Origin: an uncultured Johnsonella sp.
Lineage (GTDB): Bacteria > Bacillota > Clostridia > Lachnospirales > Lachnospiraceae
Assembly (NCBI GenBank): GCA_905373785.1
Contig: CAJPUK010000005.1
Span: 1 to 30,341, forward strand
Reading direction: 5' to 3'
Length of the DNA: 30,341 nt
Under the pieces are notes generated by a model. That model did not search any database and was not told the DNA's origin. It was given only the letters and a program-made list of their open reading frames with translations. Below, piece after piece: positions 15,289-23,979 of the stretch. Position 1 is the stretch's first letter. The number at the start of each line of letters is the position of its first letter. Made by a program: the position numbers and the translations under genes.

Positions 15289-17264
15289 GGTAAGAAATGC
15301 TCACCCTTAAGTATAAGCTGTCCGTCTTTATTATATCTTGGTGAAAACTTAAATATTTTCTTTAACATAGGAGGTTTCTCAGCATAGTCGGCAACCTCTT
15401 CTATCATGCTCTCAGCCTCCGCCTTTGTAAGCTTGATTCCTTCAGCAGCCATAATCTCCGCTCTTTCAAATAAAGCATGCATACCCTCGCCCATTATTGC
15501 ACAATCTATAGACTGTGCGTAGTCGCTGGCATATTCGGCAAAACTGTCTATATCCATCTCTTCCTCATAGTCTGCAGGTTGACTTGCAGCTTCGTCTTCT
15601 CCGCCTAATGCTTTTATACGCTTTCTTTCAGCTCTTCTATCCTCCGTACCTGCCTGCGGCATGGCTATATCTAAACTTGGAGTATTGCTCTCTTCCCCCC
15701 TTGAAAGGTCTACGGTATCTTCTCTTTCTTTGGCAGCAAAATGTTCCGGCTCATTATAAGAAGCAGAGTAATCTAAAGAAGACTCCTTTGTATCATAATC
15801 ATTGGAATAATCTGTATTTACAGTAAATGAAGGCGTAACCGCCGGATTTTCTTTTTCATACTCCAACTCCAATTCCGGCTCTTTTTCATCCAAACTTATG
15901 TAAGAGCATAAACCAAACAGCTCAGGGTCTATACTTCTTAATTTTCCAAGCTGTAAGGAATTATCTATAAATATAAATACAGAATCTCCCGCATGACTTT
16001 TTATTATCCTGTTAAGTTCTCCCAATAAATCTATATTCAAATCACCAAGCTCGGTAACTACAAGATTGTTGCCGTTAATTTGTTTGTATACCGCTTCTAC
16101 GCCTCTTTCATTAAGCTTCAAAGCTTCTACCTTGGAAGCTCTCTTTTTAACTCCCTCTTTGGAATACACCGACTTAAGTATATCCTTAGCCTTGTCAAGC
16201 CCGGCTTCAACATTTCTTGACTCTATGATATAGGCATATTTTTTTGTATCAACTATGTCTACTTCTTCTATGCTTATATCACCGCTTTCACTGCTAAGCT
16301 CTTTGGCACCTACATCATACATACCGCTACCGCTGTAGTTATTGGCATTTACTTGAGTATTTTCAGCGGTTTCCTCCTCCGTTACATCCACAAGTTTATC
16401 TATAGGAACCTGTTTTACCAACAACTCGTCTGTATGTATACTGGGCTCTTTTACAATTTCCTTTTCTTCTATACTTACACCGTTACTTCTGCCGCCTTGC
16501 ATATAATCATTGTAAGTATTGTTATACAGCGGCTGATTGTCAATACTGCCGCTTTTAATATTTTGCCCTTCGGCATAGTTGTTATTATAATTTGGATACA
16601 GACTGCTATATTGATTTGCTGCCGCCTTACTTTCCTCTTGATAAGGCTCCTGCCTTGTTCTTGCAAAATTCCCCTGTGAAGCCGTATAGGAAGTGCTGTC
16701 TTTTCTTGTTTTTAACTCAACCGCCCTGTCAACATACTCGCCTACACCGAACATAAGTATAAGCTTATCACAGGCATTTATACAATCATCAATACGCCCT
16801 GCCTGATAATAACATTCTGCAAGTTCATACAACCACTCTTCGTTAAGCTCTTTGTTATTATAACTTTCAAGTGCCAAAACTAACTGCTCTATAGGTGCGT
16901 CCTTTGCTTTTAATATAAGGTATCTTAACAAGTAAACTCTGCTGTCATCCGCAGCTATAGTATAGAATTCTTTATAATACTCTTCCGCCTCTTCCAGTTT
17001 TCCCTCTTTTAATGCCAGGCAGGTGAGTCTGTATAATAAATACTTACCTGAAATAAGTCTTTCATAGGCTAAAAGAAGTATATTTTTAGCCTCTGAGTAA
17101 TCACCTATTTTCTCATACACACCTGACACCGTAGACAATAAGCTGGCACTTCCCACTCTTCTCCAGTCTATAGTATTGGCTATATCTACAGCTTGGTCAT
17201 AATTATTGGTTTTAGCCAACTCCTTTAGCTGATCTACTCTCTCATCAAATTCATGTTTATCCAT
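15285..17264 (-). CDS. TPR protein with a central degenerate AAA-like module, function unknown
   Basis: This 659-residue protein has no firm assignment. Residues 1-185 are helical TPR-like repeats (for example KEGKLEEAEEYYKEFYTIA). Residues 190-330 are low-complexity and rich in Asn, Tyr, Ser and Gly. Residues 340-458 form a compact domain with alternating helices and strands (NNLVVTELGDLN and SVFIFIDNSLQLGKLRS) that looks like the small inactive AAA+ modules near SpoVK-like proteins but has no Walker A motif; that likeness is inference. A second acidic linker leads to a conserved-looking C-terminal domain at 570-659. No signal peptide or membrane segment is seen, so it is likely cytoplasmic. 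It lies 34 bp after recR and overlaps cvpA by 4 bp. Confidence 0.65.
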   Translation of the reverse strand: MDKHEFDERVDQLKELAKTNNYDQAVDIANTIDWRRVGSASLLSTVSGVYEKIGDYSEAKNILLLAYERLISGKYLLYRLTCLALKEGKLEEAEEYYKEFYTIAADDSRVYLLRYLILKAKDAPIEQLVLALESYNNKELNEEWLYELAECYYQAGRIDDCINACDKLILMFGVGEYVDRAVELKTRKDSTSYTASQGNFARTRQEPYQEESKAAANQYSSLYPNYNNNYAEGQNIKSGSIDNQPLYNNTYNDYMQGGRSNGVSIEEKEIVKEPSIHTDELLVKQVPIDKLVDVTEEETAENTQVNANNYSGSGMYDVGAKELSSESGDISIEEVDIVDTKKYAYIIESRNVEAGLDKAKDILKSVYSKEGVKKRASKVEALKLNERGVEAVYKQINGNNLVVTELGDLNIDLLGELNRIIKSHAGDSVFIFIDNSLQLGKLRSIDPELFGLCSYISLDEKEPELELEYEKENPAVTPSFTVNTDYSNDYDTKESSLDYSASYNEPEHFAAKEREDTVDLSRGEESNTPSLDIAMPQAGTEDRRAERKRIKALGGEDEAASQPADYEEEMDIDSFAEYASDYAQSIDCAIMGEGMHALFERAEIMAAEGIKLTKAEAESMIEEVADYAEKPPMLKKIFKFSPRYNKDGQLILKGEHFLP

Positions 17265-17298
17265 AGCAGTAGCTATCCTTTCTATACATCATACTATA

Positions 17299-17895
17299 TT
17301 ACAGTATGGTTCTTCCTTCCAATGCCCTAAGCAAAGTAACCTCATCTATATACTCCAAATCCCCTCCGACAGGAACTCCGCTTGCTATGCGGCTTACTTT
17401 GATCCCCGTAGGCTTTATAAGCTTTGCTATGTACATAGCCGTTGTCTCTCCTTCCAAAGTAGAATTTGTAGCTATTATAACTTCATTTACTTCTTTTTCA
17501 AGTCTTTTAATTAATTCTTTAAGTTTTATATCTGCCGGTCCTATGCCGAGCATAGGTGATATGGCTCCATGAAGAACATGATATACACCGTCATACCTTC
17601 CGGTTTTTTCATATGCTGCCAAATCTCTGCTGTTTTCAACAACCATTATTACTTCATGGTCTCTTGATTTACTCTTACATATCGGACAGACTTCTTCATC
17701 TGTAAGCGTACAGCACACAGAACAGTATTTTATATTGGACTTGGCAAGTGATATTGCAGATATTAAGCTCTCTACCTGCTCATTAGGCATATTTATCATG
17801 TGAAATGCCATACGCTGAGCCGACTTGGCACCCACCCCCGGTAACTTGGCAAGCTCTTCAATAAGCTTAGTTATATGATTACTATAGTATTCCAT
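17299..17895 (-). CDS. recR: Recombination mediator RecR
   Basis: This 198-residue protein acts with RecF and RecO to load RecA at gaps. The helix-hairpin-helix is at about 8-28 (LAKLPGVGAKSAQRMAFH). A four-cysteine zinc finger follows with Cys58, Cys61, Cys70 and Cys73. The Toprim domain begins near 82 with IMVVENSRDL and includes ATNSTLEGETTAMYI. The length is standard. It starts 3 bp after the stop of ybaB and is part of the widely conserved dnaX-ybaB-recR order. Confidence 0.97.
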   Translation of the reverse strand: MEYYSNHITKLIEELAKLPGVGAKSAQRMAFHMINMPNEQVESLISAISLAKSNIKYCSVCCTLTDEEVCPICKSKSRDHEVIMVVENSRDLAAYEKTGRYDGVYHVLHGAISPMLGIGPADIKLKELIKRLEKEVNEVIIATNSTLEGETTAMYIAKLIKPTGIKVSRIASGVPVGGDLEYIDEVTLLRALEGRTIL

Positions 17896-17898
17896 AGG

Positions 17899-18243
17899 TT
17901 AAAACGGCAATCCGCCCAAACCGCCTGTGAGTTTGCTCATATTATTTTTATTATATTCTTCCATCTTACGAAGTGCCTCATTGCAGGCTGCCATAATAAG
18001 ATCTTCAAGCATTTCCACATCATCCGGATCTACTACATCCTTATCAAGGCTTACCTTTGTAATTTCTTTTTTTCCCGAAACCACTACGGTTACGGCTCCT
18101 CCGCCTGCACTTGCTTCAAATTCCATGGACTCGAATTCCTTAGCCTGCTCCTCCATCTGTCTTTGCAGCTTTTGTGCCTGCTTCATAAGATTATTCATAT
18201 TGCCAGGCATCATGCCACCTTGAAAACCACCATGTCTTGCCAT
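17899..18243 (-). CDS. YbaB/EbfC-family nucleoid-associated protein
   Basis: This 114-residue DNA-binding protein of the YbaB/EbfC family forms dimers. The glycine- and methionine-rich start is followed by the signature MNNLMKQAQKLQRQMEEQ helix and the strand core GGGAVTVVVSGKKEITKVSLD. The DNA-binding role is known from homologs; the exact function in this organism is not. It lies 11 bp after dnaX and 3 bp before recR, the usual order. An AGGAGTA ribosome binding site is in the short gap. Confidence 0.93.
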   Translation of the reverse strand: MARHGGFQGGMMPGNMNNLMKQAQKLQRQMEEQAKEFESMEFEASAGGGAVTVVVSGKKEITKVSLDKDVVDPDDVEMLEDLIMAACNEALRKMEEYNKNNMSKLTGGLGGLPF

Positions 18244-18254
18244 AGTATACTCCT

Positions 18255-19838
18255 TTATTCTTCTATATCTATATCATATTTTATAATTTCGGACAGTTCC
18301 TCTTTTGTGACATATTCCTTCTCTATCCTGTCCTTAGACTCTACACAAATTATATCAAAATTCAACTCTTTTTTGTAAACCTTCAGTGCATAAGACTTAA
18401 GTTCTTCTATGAGTCCTTCCTTATCACAAAGATTATACAGTGTTTTTTCATTAAATACTATATTTATAGTATTTTCTTTTGCTTCAATGTAGGGATTTTT
18501 TAATTTTACTGAATTAATTGTACTTATATCATCTAAAATCTTGTACCAATCTTTTTTCACCAACTTATAATCTTCATAACTTGAAACGGATAACTCCACT
18601 TTTTCTGCCTTTTTGCTCTGCTCCTTAACTTCATCAACCAAAGGCAGCTGTTTGCTTATCGGGCTTGAAAAATCAATTTTTCCTACATTTTCAAGCTTAA
18701 CTTCAAGTTTTGATATTCTTTCATACAAACTGTCTGTATTTGAATCCATAACAGGTGTGCAGATCTTTATAAGTGCAATTTCTATAAGAACTCTTTTTGA
18801 CACACTGTTTCTCAGATTATTAAGCAGTTCCGAAAAAATCCTTATGTAGCGATTCAGACTTTCTTTATTCAAAAGCCCTGAGGTATATCTCATTATCTCT
18901 ATATTATCGGAAGATACATCTATAATACCTTCAACATCCTTACTTACCTTAAGTAACAAAAGATTTCTGAAATACCAAAGCATATCCGTAACAAATTGAG
19001 ATAAATCTCTTCCCTGCATACATACCTCATCCAAAAGCATTAAAAGCTCTACTGTATTATTTTCGATAATTTTTCTGCACATATCATCAAAAACAGCCAT
19101 ATCTACAGTTCCGAGTATATCCAAAACCTTCTCATACACTATAGCCTCATTTGGATAGTATGCTCTGCACTCTTCCAAAAGACTCAGTGCATCCCTAAGT
19201 GCCCCATCAGAGCATCTTGCTATATAATCCATAGACTTTTCATCTATATTTATATTTTCTTCTTTACACACCTTATCAAGTTGTGCGGCAATTACTTTTA
19301 AACCTATTCTTTTTAAATCAAATCTTTGACATCTGGAAAGTATTGTTACCGGTATCTTATGTACCTCCGTAGTTGCCAATATAAATATAGCATAATCCGG
19401 CGGCTCCTCCAAGGTCTTTAAAAGCGCATTAAAAGCCCCTGTAGAAAGCATATGTACCTCATCTATAATAAATACCTTGTACTTTCCGGATGTGGGCGGA
19501 TAATTAAGCCTTTCCTTTATTTCTCTGACATTGTCCACTCCGTTATATGAGGCGGCATCCATTTCAACTACGTTTATTGAGGCATCTTTCAGTATTTCAA
19601 GGCAATTCTCACATTGATTGCAGGGATTGCCGTTTTGAGGATTTTGACAATTCACCGCCCTTGCCATGATCTTTGCCATACTGGTCTTACCCGTACCTCT
19701 TGTACCGCAAAACAAATAAGCGTGTGATATTCTGCCCGATATGATCTGGTTTTTAAGCGTCCTCGCTATGGCATCCTGCCCTACAACATCATCAAAATCC
19801 TTAGGCCGCCACTTTCTGTACAGTGCTGTATATGACAT
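18255..19838 (-). CDS. dnaX: DNA polymerase III subunit gamma/tau
   Basis: This 527-residue clamp-loader ATPase loads the sliding clamp during replication. The start YRKWRPKDFDDVVGQDAI is characteristic. Walker A is GTRGTGKT at 45-52, the zinc-binding cysteines are 64, 73, 76 and 79, Walker B is IIDEVHM with Asp126-Glu127, and the sensor-1/arginine-finger region ends LSRCQRF. The C-terminal part after about 370 is variable and tau-like. I saw no obvious slippery-sequence-plus-structure signal for making a separate gamma form. It starts 21 bp after pfkA, so it probably lacks its own promoter. Confidence 0.97.
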   Translation of the reverse strand: MSYTALYRKWRPKDFDDVVGQDAIARTLKNQIISGRISHAYLFCGTRGTGKTSMAKIMARAVNCQNPQNGNPCNQCENCLEILKDASINVVEMDAASYNGVDNVREIKERLNYPPTSGKYKVFIIDEVHMLSTGAFNALLKTLEEPPDYAIFILATTEVHKIPVTILSRCQRFDLKRIGLKVIAAQLDKVCKEENINIDEKSMDYIARCSDGALRDALSLLEECRAYYPNEAIVYEKVLDILGTVDMAVFDDMCRKIIENNTVELLMLLDEVCMQGRDLSQFVTDMLWYFRNLLLLKVSKDVEGIIDVSSDNIEIMRYTSGLLNKESLNRYIRIFSELLNNLRNSVSKRVLIEIALIKICTPVMDSNTDSLYERISKLEVKLENVGKIDFSSPISKQLPLVDEVKEQSKKAEKVELSVSSYEDYKLVKKDWYKILDDISTINSVKLKNPYIEAKENTINIVFNEKTLYNLCDKEGLIEELKSYALKVYKKELNFDIICVESKDRIEKEYVTKEELSEIIKYDIDIEE

Positions 19839-19859
19839 TTTTATCTCCTAAAGACAGTT

Positions 19860-20939
19860 TTAAGCATCCCCGAAACTTATACCTACAAGTCTGGCTTCTT
19901 TTATGATATCGGATTTTGGGTCTACCTGCTTTACTTTTGCCGCTATATCGGAGAGTTCTACGGCTACTATTTTTTCACCCTGAATTGCCACCATCTTTCC
20001 AAAATCCTTATTATGAAGCATTACGGCAGCCTTAGCGCCAAGTCTTGTTGACAGCACCCTGTCATATGCACTCGGCTCTCCGCCTCTTTGCATATGTCCG
20101 GGTACTGTTACCCTTATCTCATGACCGGTAAGACCGAATATTTTATCCCCTATCTCATAGGCTACAGAAGGGTAGTTGCTGAGTTTTCTCTTTATTCTAA
20201 GTTCCTTTTTAGTAAGTCTTGCATCTTCTATAGACATGGCACCTTCCGCAACTGCAAGTATAGAAAACTTTTTATTGTTTTCTTCTCTTATTTTAACCGC
20301 ATTTGCCACGAGGTTTATATCATATGGTATCTCCGGCATAAGTATTATGTCCGCACCTCCGGCAAGACCTGCATATAGAGTAAGCCAACCGACCTTATTC
20401 CCCATAATCTCGACTATAAACACCCTGCCATGTGAGGCTGCTGTGGTATGAATATTATCTATAGCCTTTGTTGCCACTTCCAGGGCGCTGTGAAAGCCGA
20501 AGGTCATTTCCGTACCGAACAGGTCATTGTCTATGGTTTTTGGTAATCCTATAACATTAAGCCCTTCCTGACATAAAAGATTGGCAGTCTTTTGACTTCC
20601 GTTTCCGCCAAGCACTACAAGACAGTCAAGTCCCAGTTTACTGTAAGTATTTTTCATAGCTTCTACTTTATCTATGCCGTCTTCTTCTATCTCCCTAATG
20701 CGTTTAAAAGCTTCCCTGCTGGTTCCCAATATAGTTCCGCCTCTGGTAAGAATACCTGAAAAGTCACCTTCTTGCATAAGTTTATACTTTTCGTGTATAA
20801 GACCCTTATACCCGTCAAGAAAACCGATAATTTCAACATCTTTTCTATATAATTTATATAGCGATTTTGCCACTCCACGCATGGTAGCATTTAAGGATTG
20901 GCAATCTCCTCCGCTGGTCAGCATACCTACTTTGAGCAT
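19860..20939 (-). CDS. pfkA: 6-phosphofructokinase, mixed ATP/PPi signature group
   Basis: This 359-residue glycolytic enzyme phosphorylates fructose 6-phosphate. Conserved features are TSGGDCQSLNATMRG at the N terminus, LGGNGSQ at 110-116, PKTIDND at 133-139 with catalytic Asp137, and HMQRGGEPSAYDR. Phosphodonor markers are mixed. Gly114, at the E. coli Gly104 position, favours ATP, while Lys134, at the E. coli Gly124 position, is typical of PPi-type and group III enzymes. The usual GGDGS Asp is Asn113, and MGRxxG reads MGNKVG. An ATP-dependent group III enzyme is most likely, but this is inference. The gene has its own promoter and heads the dnaX-recR unit. Confidence 0.9.
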   Translation of the reverse strand: MLKVGMLTSGGDCQSLNATMRGVAKSLYKLYRKDVEIIGFLDGYKGLIHEKYKLMQEGDFSGILTRGGTILGTSREAFKRIREIEEDGIDKVEAMKNTYSKLGLDCLVVLGGNGSQKTANLLCQEGLNVIGLPKTIDNDLFGTEMTFGFHSALEVATKAIDNIHTTAASHGRVFIVEIMGNKVGWLTLYAGLAGGADIILMPEIPYDINLVANAVKIREENNKKFSILAVAEGAMSIEDARLTKKELRIKRKLSNYPSVAYEIGDKIFGLTGHEIRVTVPGHMQRGGEPSAYDRVLSTRLGAKAAVMLHNKDFGKMVAIQGEKIVAVELSDIAAKVKQVDPKSDIIKEARLVGISFGDA

Positions 20940-20975
20940 ATTCTCTCCTTATAAAGTCTATTGTTATAATAAAAA

Positions 20976-21004
20976 ATTATAATGCAAATATCTGATTTTG
21001 TCGA
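20976..21004 (-). promoter_or_regulatory. pfkA promoter
   Basis: On the minus strand TCGACA (21004-20999) and a perfect TATAAT (20981-20976) are separated by 17 bp. The pair lies between the SRP RNA terminator and the pfkA start, with ATAAGGAGAG as ribosome binding site downstream. It should drive pfkA and the genes through cvpA. Confidence 0.75.
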
Positions 21005-21035
21005 CCTTTTATCATAGGGCTTTTCTCTATTGCAC

Positions 21036-21060
21036 AAAAAAAACACACTTCCAGTGTGCC
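21036..21060 (-). terminator. Rho-independent terminator of the SRP RNA gene
   Basis: Read on the minus strand, GGCACACT and AGTGTGT form a short stem with a two- to three-base loop, followed directly by eight T residues. It begins about 10 bases after the 3' end of the SRP RNA. Confidence 0.85.
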
Positions 21061-21069
21061 TTAATTTTT

Positions 21070-21336
21070 AACCACACATCTTGCTTCGAATCCTGTTCAT
21101 AAACGTTACCATAGCAGTTAGCTCTATGACGGCTGTCTTACGGCACATGAAAGATCTCATTTATTGCTGCTACATTCCTGTCCTGACAAGGTTCACAAGT
21201 TTTCATTGCGTAAGGACCCTCATGTCAACACCACTTACTATGGGCAGCCTTACAAACAAAGACCCTGGGCAAGATATCACCTCTGCTAAAGCGGATTGCA
21301 GATACAGGGCACCGCTATCTCCCCGGCTGTGTGGAT
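21070..21336 (-). ncRNA. scr: Signal recognition particle RNA, large Gram-positive type (scRNA)
   Basis: The minus strand encodes an SRP RNA of about 267 bases, close to the 271 of B. subtilis scRNA. The apical core is at 21166-21187 and reads GTCAGGACAGGAATGTAGC, with the GGAA tetraloop closed by ACA/TGT and the asymmetric loop expected for Ffh binding. The 5' Alu domain is visible as GGGGAGATAGCGGTGCCCTGT, matching the B. subtilis GGGGAGGTAGCGGTTCCCTGT pattern, followed by AATCCGCTTTA. The ends pair as CCACACA (21334-21328) with TGTGTGG (21078-21072). A consensus promoter and a terminator frame it. Exact ends are estimated from the terminal helix. Confidence 0.95.
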
Positions 21337-21341
21337 ATTAA

Positions 21342-21371
21342 ATTATAAACTTTTTTGCTTTGTTTTGTCAA
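21342..21371 (-). promoter_or_regulatory. SRP RNA promoter
   Basis: A perfect TTGACA (21371-21366) and a perfect TATAAT (21347-21342) are separated by 18 bp on the minus strand. The predicted start point, about 7 bases after the -10, falls at the beginning of the terminal SRP helix. The -35 lies only 8 bp past the stop of the cls gene. A strong consensus promoter suits an abundant stable RNA. Confidence 0.85.
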
Positions 21372-21378
21372 GGGCTTA

Positions 21379-22914
21379 TTACAACAAAGGCGCTATAAGT
21401 CTATAAATAATATGAATAATATTTAAGCTCCTTCTTACATCCTTGTATTGTTCGCTTACCTCATCAGATACTTCCAAAAGCTTAAGAAAATCTTCATATA
21501 TTATATCTATTGCCTTATATTTATATAATAACACCGCATCTTCAAAGTTGTGATACAGGCTTCTGTAATCAAAGTTTACCGTACCTACTATAGCGCAGCT
21601 TCCGTCTACTATAAGACCTTTTTGATGTAAAAATCCGGGACTGTACTTATAAATTCTTATACCTGACTTAACCAGGGAAGAATAGTAGGACTTTGTTACT
21701 CCATATATAAATCTCTTATCCGGAATCCCCGGAGTTACTATTCTTACATCCAGTCCTCTTTGAGCTGCCATATTAAGCTCTCTTATCATCTCGTCACTTA
21801 TAATCAAATAAGGTGTAGTTATATAGACCGAATATTTTGCACTTTTTATCAAATTAAGATAGGCATTTTCGCTTACGCTTTCTTCATCAAGCGGACTATC
21901 TGCATAGACTTGTACAAATCCGTCTTCCTTAGACTTATACGGTATTTTTTTAAGAAACCTTCCATAGTCCTCATCATTTTTTACAGCAGACCACATTTCA
22001 AGAAACATTACAGTCAAGCTTAAGACTGCATCACCTATAAGTTTGATACCGCTGTCCTTCCAATGTCCGTATCTTTTGCTGTCGCTAAAATATTTATCCG
22101 CTATGTTATATCCTCCGGTAAATCCTACAATACCGTCTATTACACAAATCTTTCTATGGTCCCTGTTGTTCATAAATATATTAAATATCGGATGCACCGG
22201 GTTAAATACCCTGCATTTGACTCCTATGGCTTCCATCCGCCTTATAAAACCCGGGTCTATAAAGCCTACACTTCCCACATCGTCATAGATGATCCTTATA
22301 TCAACTCCCTGCTTTACTTTACTTTTAAGTATAGGACTTATTTGCTCAAATATATCCGCCTCTTCTATGGCATAATACTCCATAAATATATATTCCCTTG
22401 CCTCCTTTAGAGCTTTTAACATAGAGTCCAGGGCAAGTCTTGTTTCCGGAAAAAACTCAATATCGGTATTTTGATACAAGGGATAACCTGAGTATTTTTT
22501 TATATATTTTGATTGATTAAGTAAGTACTCATCTTCTTTCCCGAGTTTTAACATAATATTTTCATCCTGGTTTTTATAAGGCAGGAAATGATGTGCCAAG
22601 TAATCAAATTTTTTTATAATAAATCTCATTGAATCTTTATGACCGAAAAGCAAGTATATACAGATCCCAAATACAGGCAGGGAAAGTATAACTATGATCC
22701 ATGACAGCTTAAACATTGCATTTTTACTGTTATCATATACTCCTATGGCAAGTATTACTGCCAGAATTCTAACCAAAACAGAGGCAACGGTATAATATTC
22801 AACCAGTATATGACTTATTGCTATAAGCCAAGACACCTGTGCCAATACTGCCAAACCTACAAATATAATTCTGCTTATACTGTTTTTAATAATACCTTTT
22901 TGCTCTACTCTCAT
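21379..22914 (-). CDS. cls: Cardiolipin synthase (phospholipase D family)
   Basis: This 511-residue membrane enzyme condenses two phosphatidylglycerols into cardiolipin. Two or three N-terminal membrane segments lie between about 12 and 90. Two HKD motifs follow: His253-Arg-Lys255 with Asp260 (HRKICVID) and His430-Gln-Lys432 with Asp437 (HQKGLIVDG), each followed by the usual GGYNIAD and GTVNFDYRS segments. Length and order match Gram-positive ClsA. The ATG has a GGGGAAGG ribosome binding site. It lies 92 bp after the GH114-like gene on the same strand, possibly cotranscribed, and directly before the SRP RNA promoter. Confidence 0.95.
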   Translation of the reverse strand: MRVEQKGIIKNSISRIIFVGLAVLAQVSWLIAISHILVEYYTVASVLVRILAVILAIGVYDNSKNAMFKLSWIIVILSLPVFGICIYLLFGHKDSMRFIIKKFDYLAHHFLPYKNQDENIMLKLGKEDEYLLNQSKYIKKYSGYPLYQNTDIEFFPETRLALDSMLKALKEAREYIFMEYYAIEEADIFEQISPILKSKVKQGVDIRIIYDDVGSVGFIDPGFIRRMEAIGVKCRVFNPVHPIFNIFMNNRDHRKICVIDGIVGFTGGYNIADKYFSDSKRYGHWKDSGIKLIGDAVLSLTVMFLEMWSAVKNDEDYGRFLKKIPYKSKEDGFVQVYADSPLDEESVSENAYLNLIKSAKYSVYITTPYLIISDEMIRELNMAAQRGLDVRIVTPGIPDKRFIYGVTKSYYSSLVKSGIRIYKYSPGFLHQKGLIVDGSCAIVGTVNFDYRSLYHNFEDAVLLYKYKAIDIIYEDFLKLLEVSDEVSEQYKDVRRSLNIIHIIYRLIAPLL

Positions 22915-23006
22915 GCCTTCCCCTAATATTTTTAGTCTTTTTGACGAAGATGAATGACCTACCTGAACTGTAACCTAATATTTTCTAAATCTATAATAAA
23001 TAATTT

Positions 23007-23819
23007 CTATTCTATATTAAGTTCAATACTCTTAGCTATATAATACTTAAATCCCTGATTATTACAATATTTTTTTATATCATTTTTTACTTTTTCAATT
23101 GTAGTATACTCAAGTAAATATACATCCAAGCCGTAGTTTTTTACTTTTGTCAAATACTCTTCAAAGTATTCTCTATCCTCTTTGCCATTTATTTGAAATG
23201 TATTATTGTTAAAATTTATAGCTGTGTATACGCTTTCTTGATTAACTCCTTTTATAAGCTCTCCCAAACGCTCTTCTTCTATAGCCTTTTGCACAAAGAC
23301 ATCACCACCGTTTATATAAATATCCTTATCTAAGGTATGAAGTTTATCCAGTATACTTAGTAAAGATTCATATATTTCTTCTTTCGGATAATGATAATAC
23401 ACATCCGCATTGTCCAAAAAGAAGGCATCTACTCCCTTAGAGGAAAGTTCTGTGGCTTTTTTATATATATGCTCCTGCCAAGCCTTGTCTGAAATATCGA
23501 CCCACTCTTCCTCAGCCCAATTCTCATACTTTGAAAGTGCCAAATGCTTAAACTCATCATAACCGGCTCTGAAATTTTCTATAGAGCCTATATTAAGGTA
23601 GCTCAATATACATTTATTTCCGTTTTTTTTAAGCTTTTCTATATCCGCTTTAGTAAAGTAATCCGCATCAATTACCAATAACTCATAGTTTCTCAGTTCA
23701 AGAACCTCTTTTTTTTCCATGCCGATAACAACGGCATAAGGCTTAGTATCAGCACTGCAGGCTGCTATGACAAAAATCAATAATATTGTTAAAAATAAAA
23801 CTGTTGTATATTTCTTCAA
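23007..23819 (-). CDS. GH114/TM1410-like lipoprotein (putative endo-alpha-1,4-polygalactosaminidase)
   Basis: This 270-residue secreted protein has a lipoprotein signal: KK, a hydrophobic stretch of about 17 residues and a lipobox IAAC, with Cys21 as the modified residue. The rest fits the TM1410/GH114 TIM-barrel family, which includes polygalactosaminidases; ILSYLNIGSIE and GVDAFFLDNADVYYHY contain the acidic residues expected in the active site. I chose the TTG at 23819 over the ATG at 23846. TTG has an AGGAGAT ribosome binding site five bases upstream and gives a cleaner signal peptide, while the ATG has none and would lie upstream of the predicted transcription start. A surface role in glycan breakdown is inferred; the true substrate is unknown. 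Confidence 0.78.
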   Translation of the reverse strand: MKKYTTVLFLTILLIFVIAACSADTKPYAVVIGMEKKEVLELRNYELLVIDADYFTKADIEKLKKNGNKCILSYLNIGSIENFRAGYDEFKHLALSKYENWAEEEWVDISDKAWQEHIYKKATELSSKGVDAFFLDNADVYYHYPKEEIYESLLSILDKLHTLDKDIYINGGDVFVQKAIEEERLGELIKGVNQESVYTAINFNNNTFQINGKEDREYFEEYLTKVKNYGLDVYLLEYTTIEKVKNDIKKYCNNQGFKYYIAKSIELNIE

Positions 23820-23849
23820 TACCGATCTCCTCAAGTTTATTTTCATAAT

Positions 23850-23858
23850 AGTATAACA
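23850..23858 (-). promoter_or_regulatory. Extended -10 promoter of the GH114-like gene
   Basis: TGTTATACT on the minus strand is an extended -10 lying 31 bp before the TTG start at 23819. The predicted start of transcription, near 23843, would exclude the alternative ATG at 23846. No convincing -35 is seen. Confidence 0.5.
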
Positions 23859-23902
23859 CTTGTAGTAATATATTATCTACTCAACTTTGGATTTAAAACA
23901 TA

Positions 23903-23947
23903 AAAAATCTTTGTATACACCTTATTTTTGATAATACAAAGATTTTT
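23903..23947 (-). terminator. Terminator downstream of nagZ and MITE copy B
   Basis: A 14-bp perfect inverted repeat, AAAAATCTTTGTAT at 23903-23916 and its complement at 23934-23947, surrounds a 17-base loop. Read on the minus strand the stem ends in a run of T, so it can terminate transcripts from the VWA-nagZ pair. The stem is AT-rich and therefore of moderate strength. Confidence 0.65.
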
Positions 23948-23979
23948 ATTTATAAGCAAATATCATTATGTCAATACAC

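Noticed and set aside
18580..18630. Possible dnaX programmed frameshift site
   Set aside because: The A-runs in the C-terminal coding part are only five long, and no downstream stem with suitable spacing was seen.
21081..21341. Plus-strand 86-codon open frame
   Set aside because: It lies on the antisense of the SRP RNA gene, has no ribosome binding site and resembles no protein.
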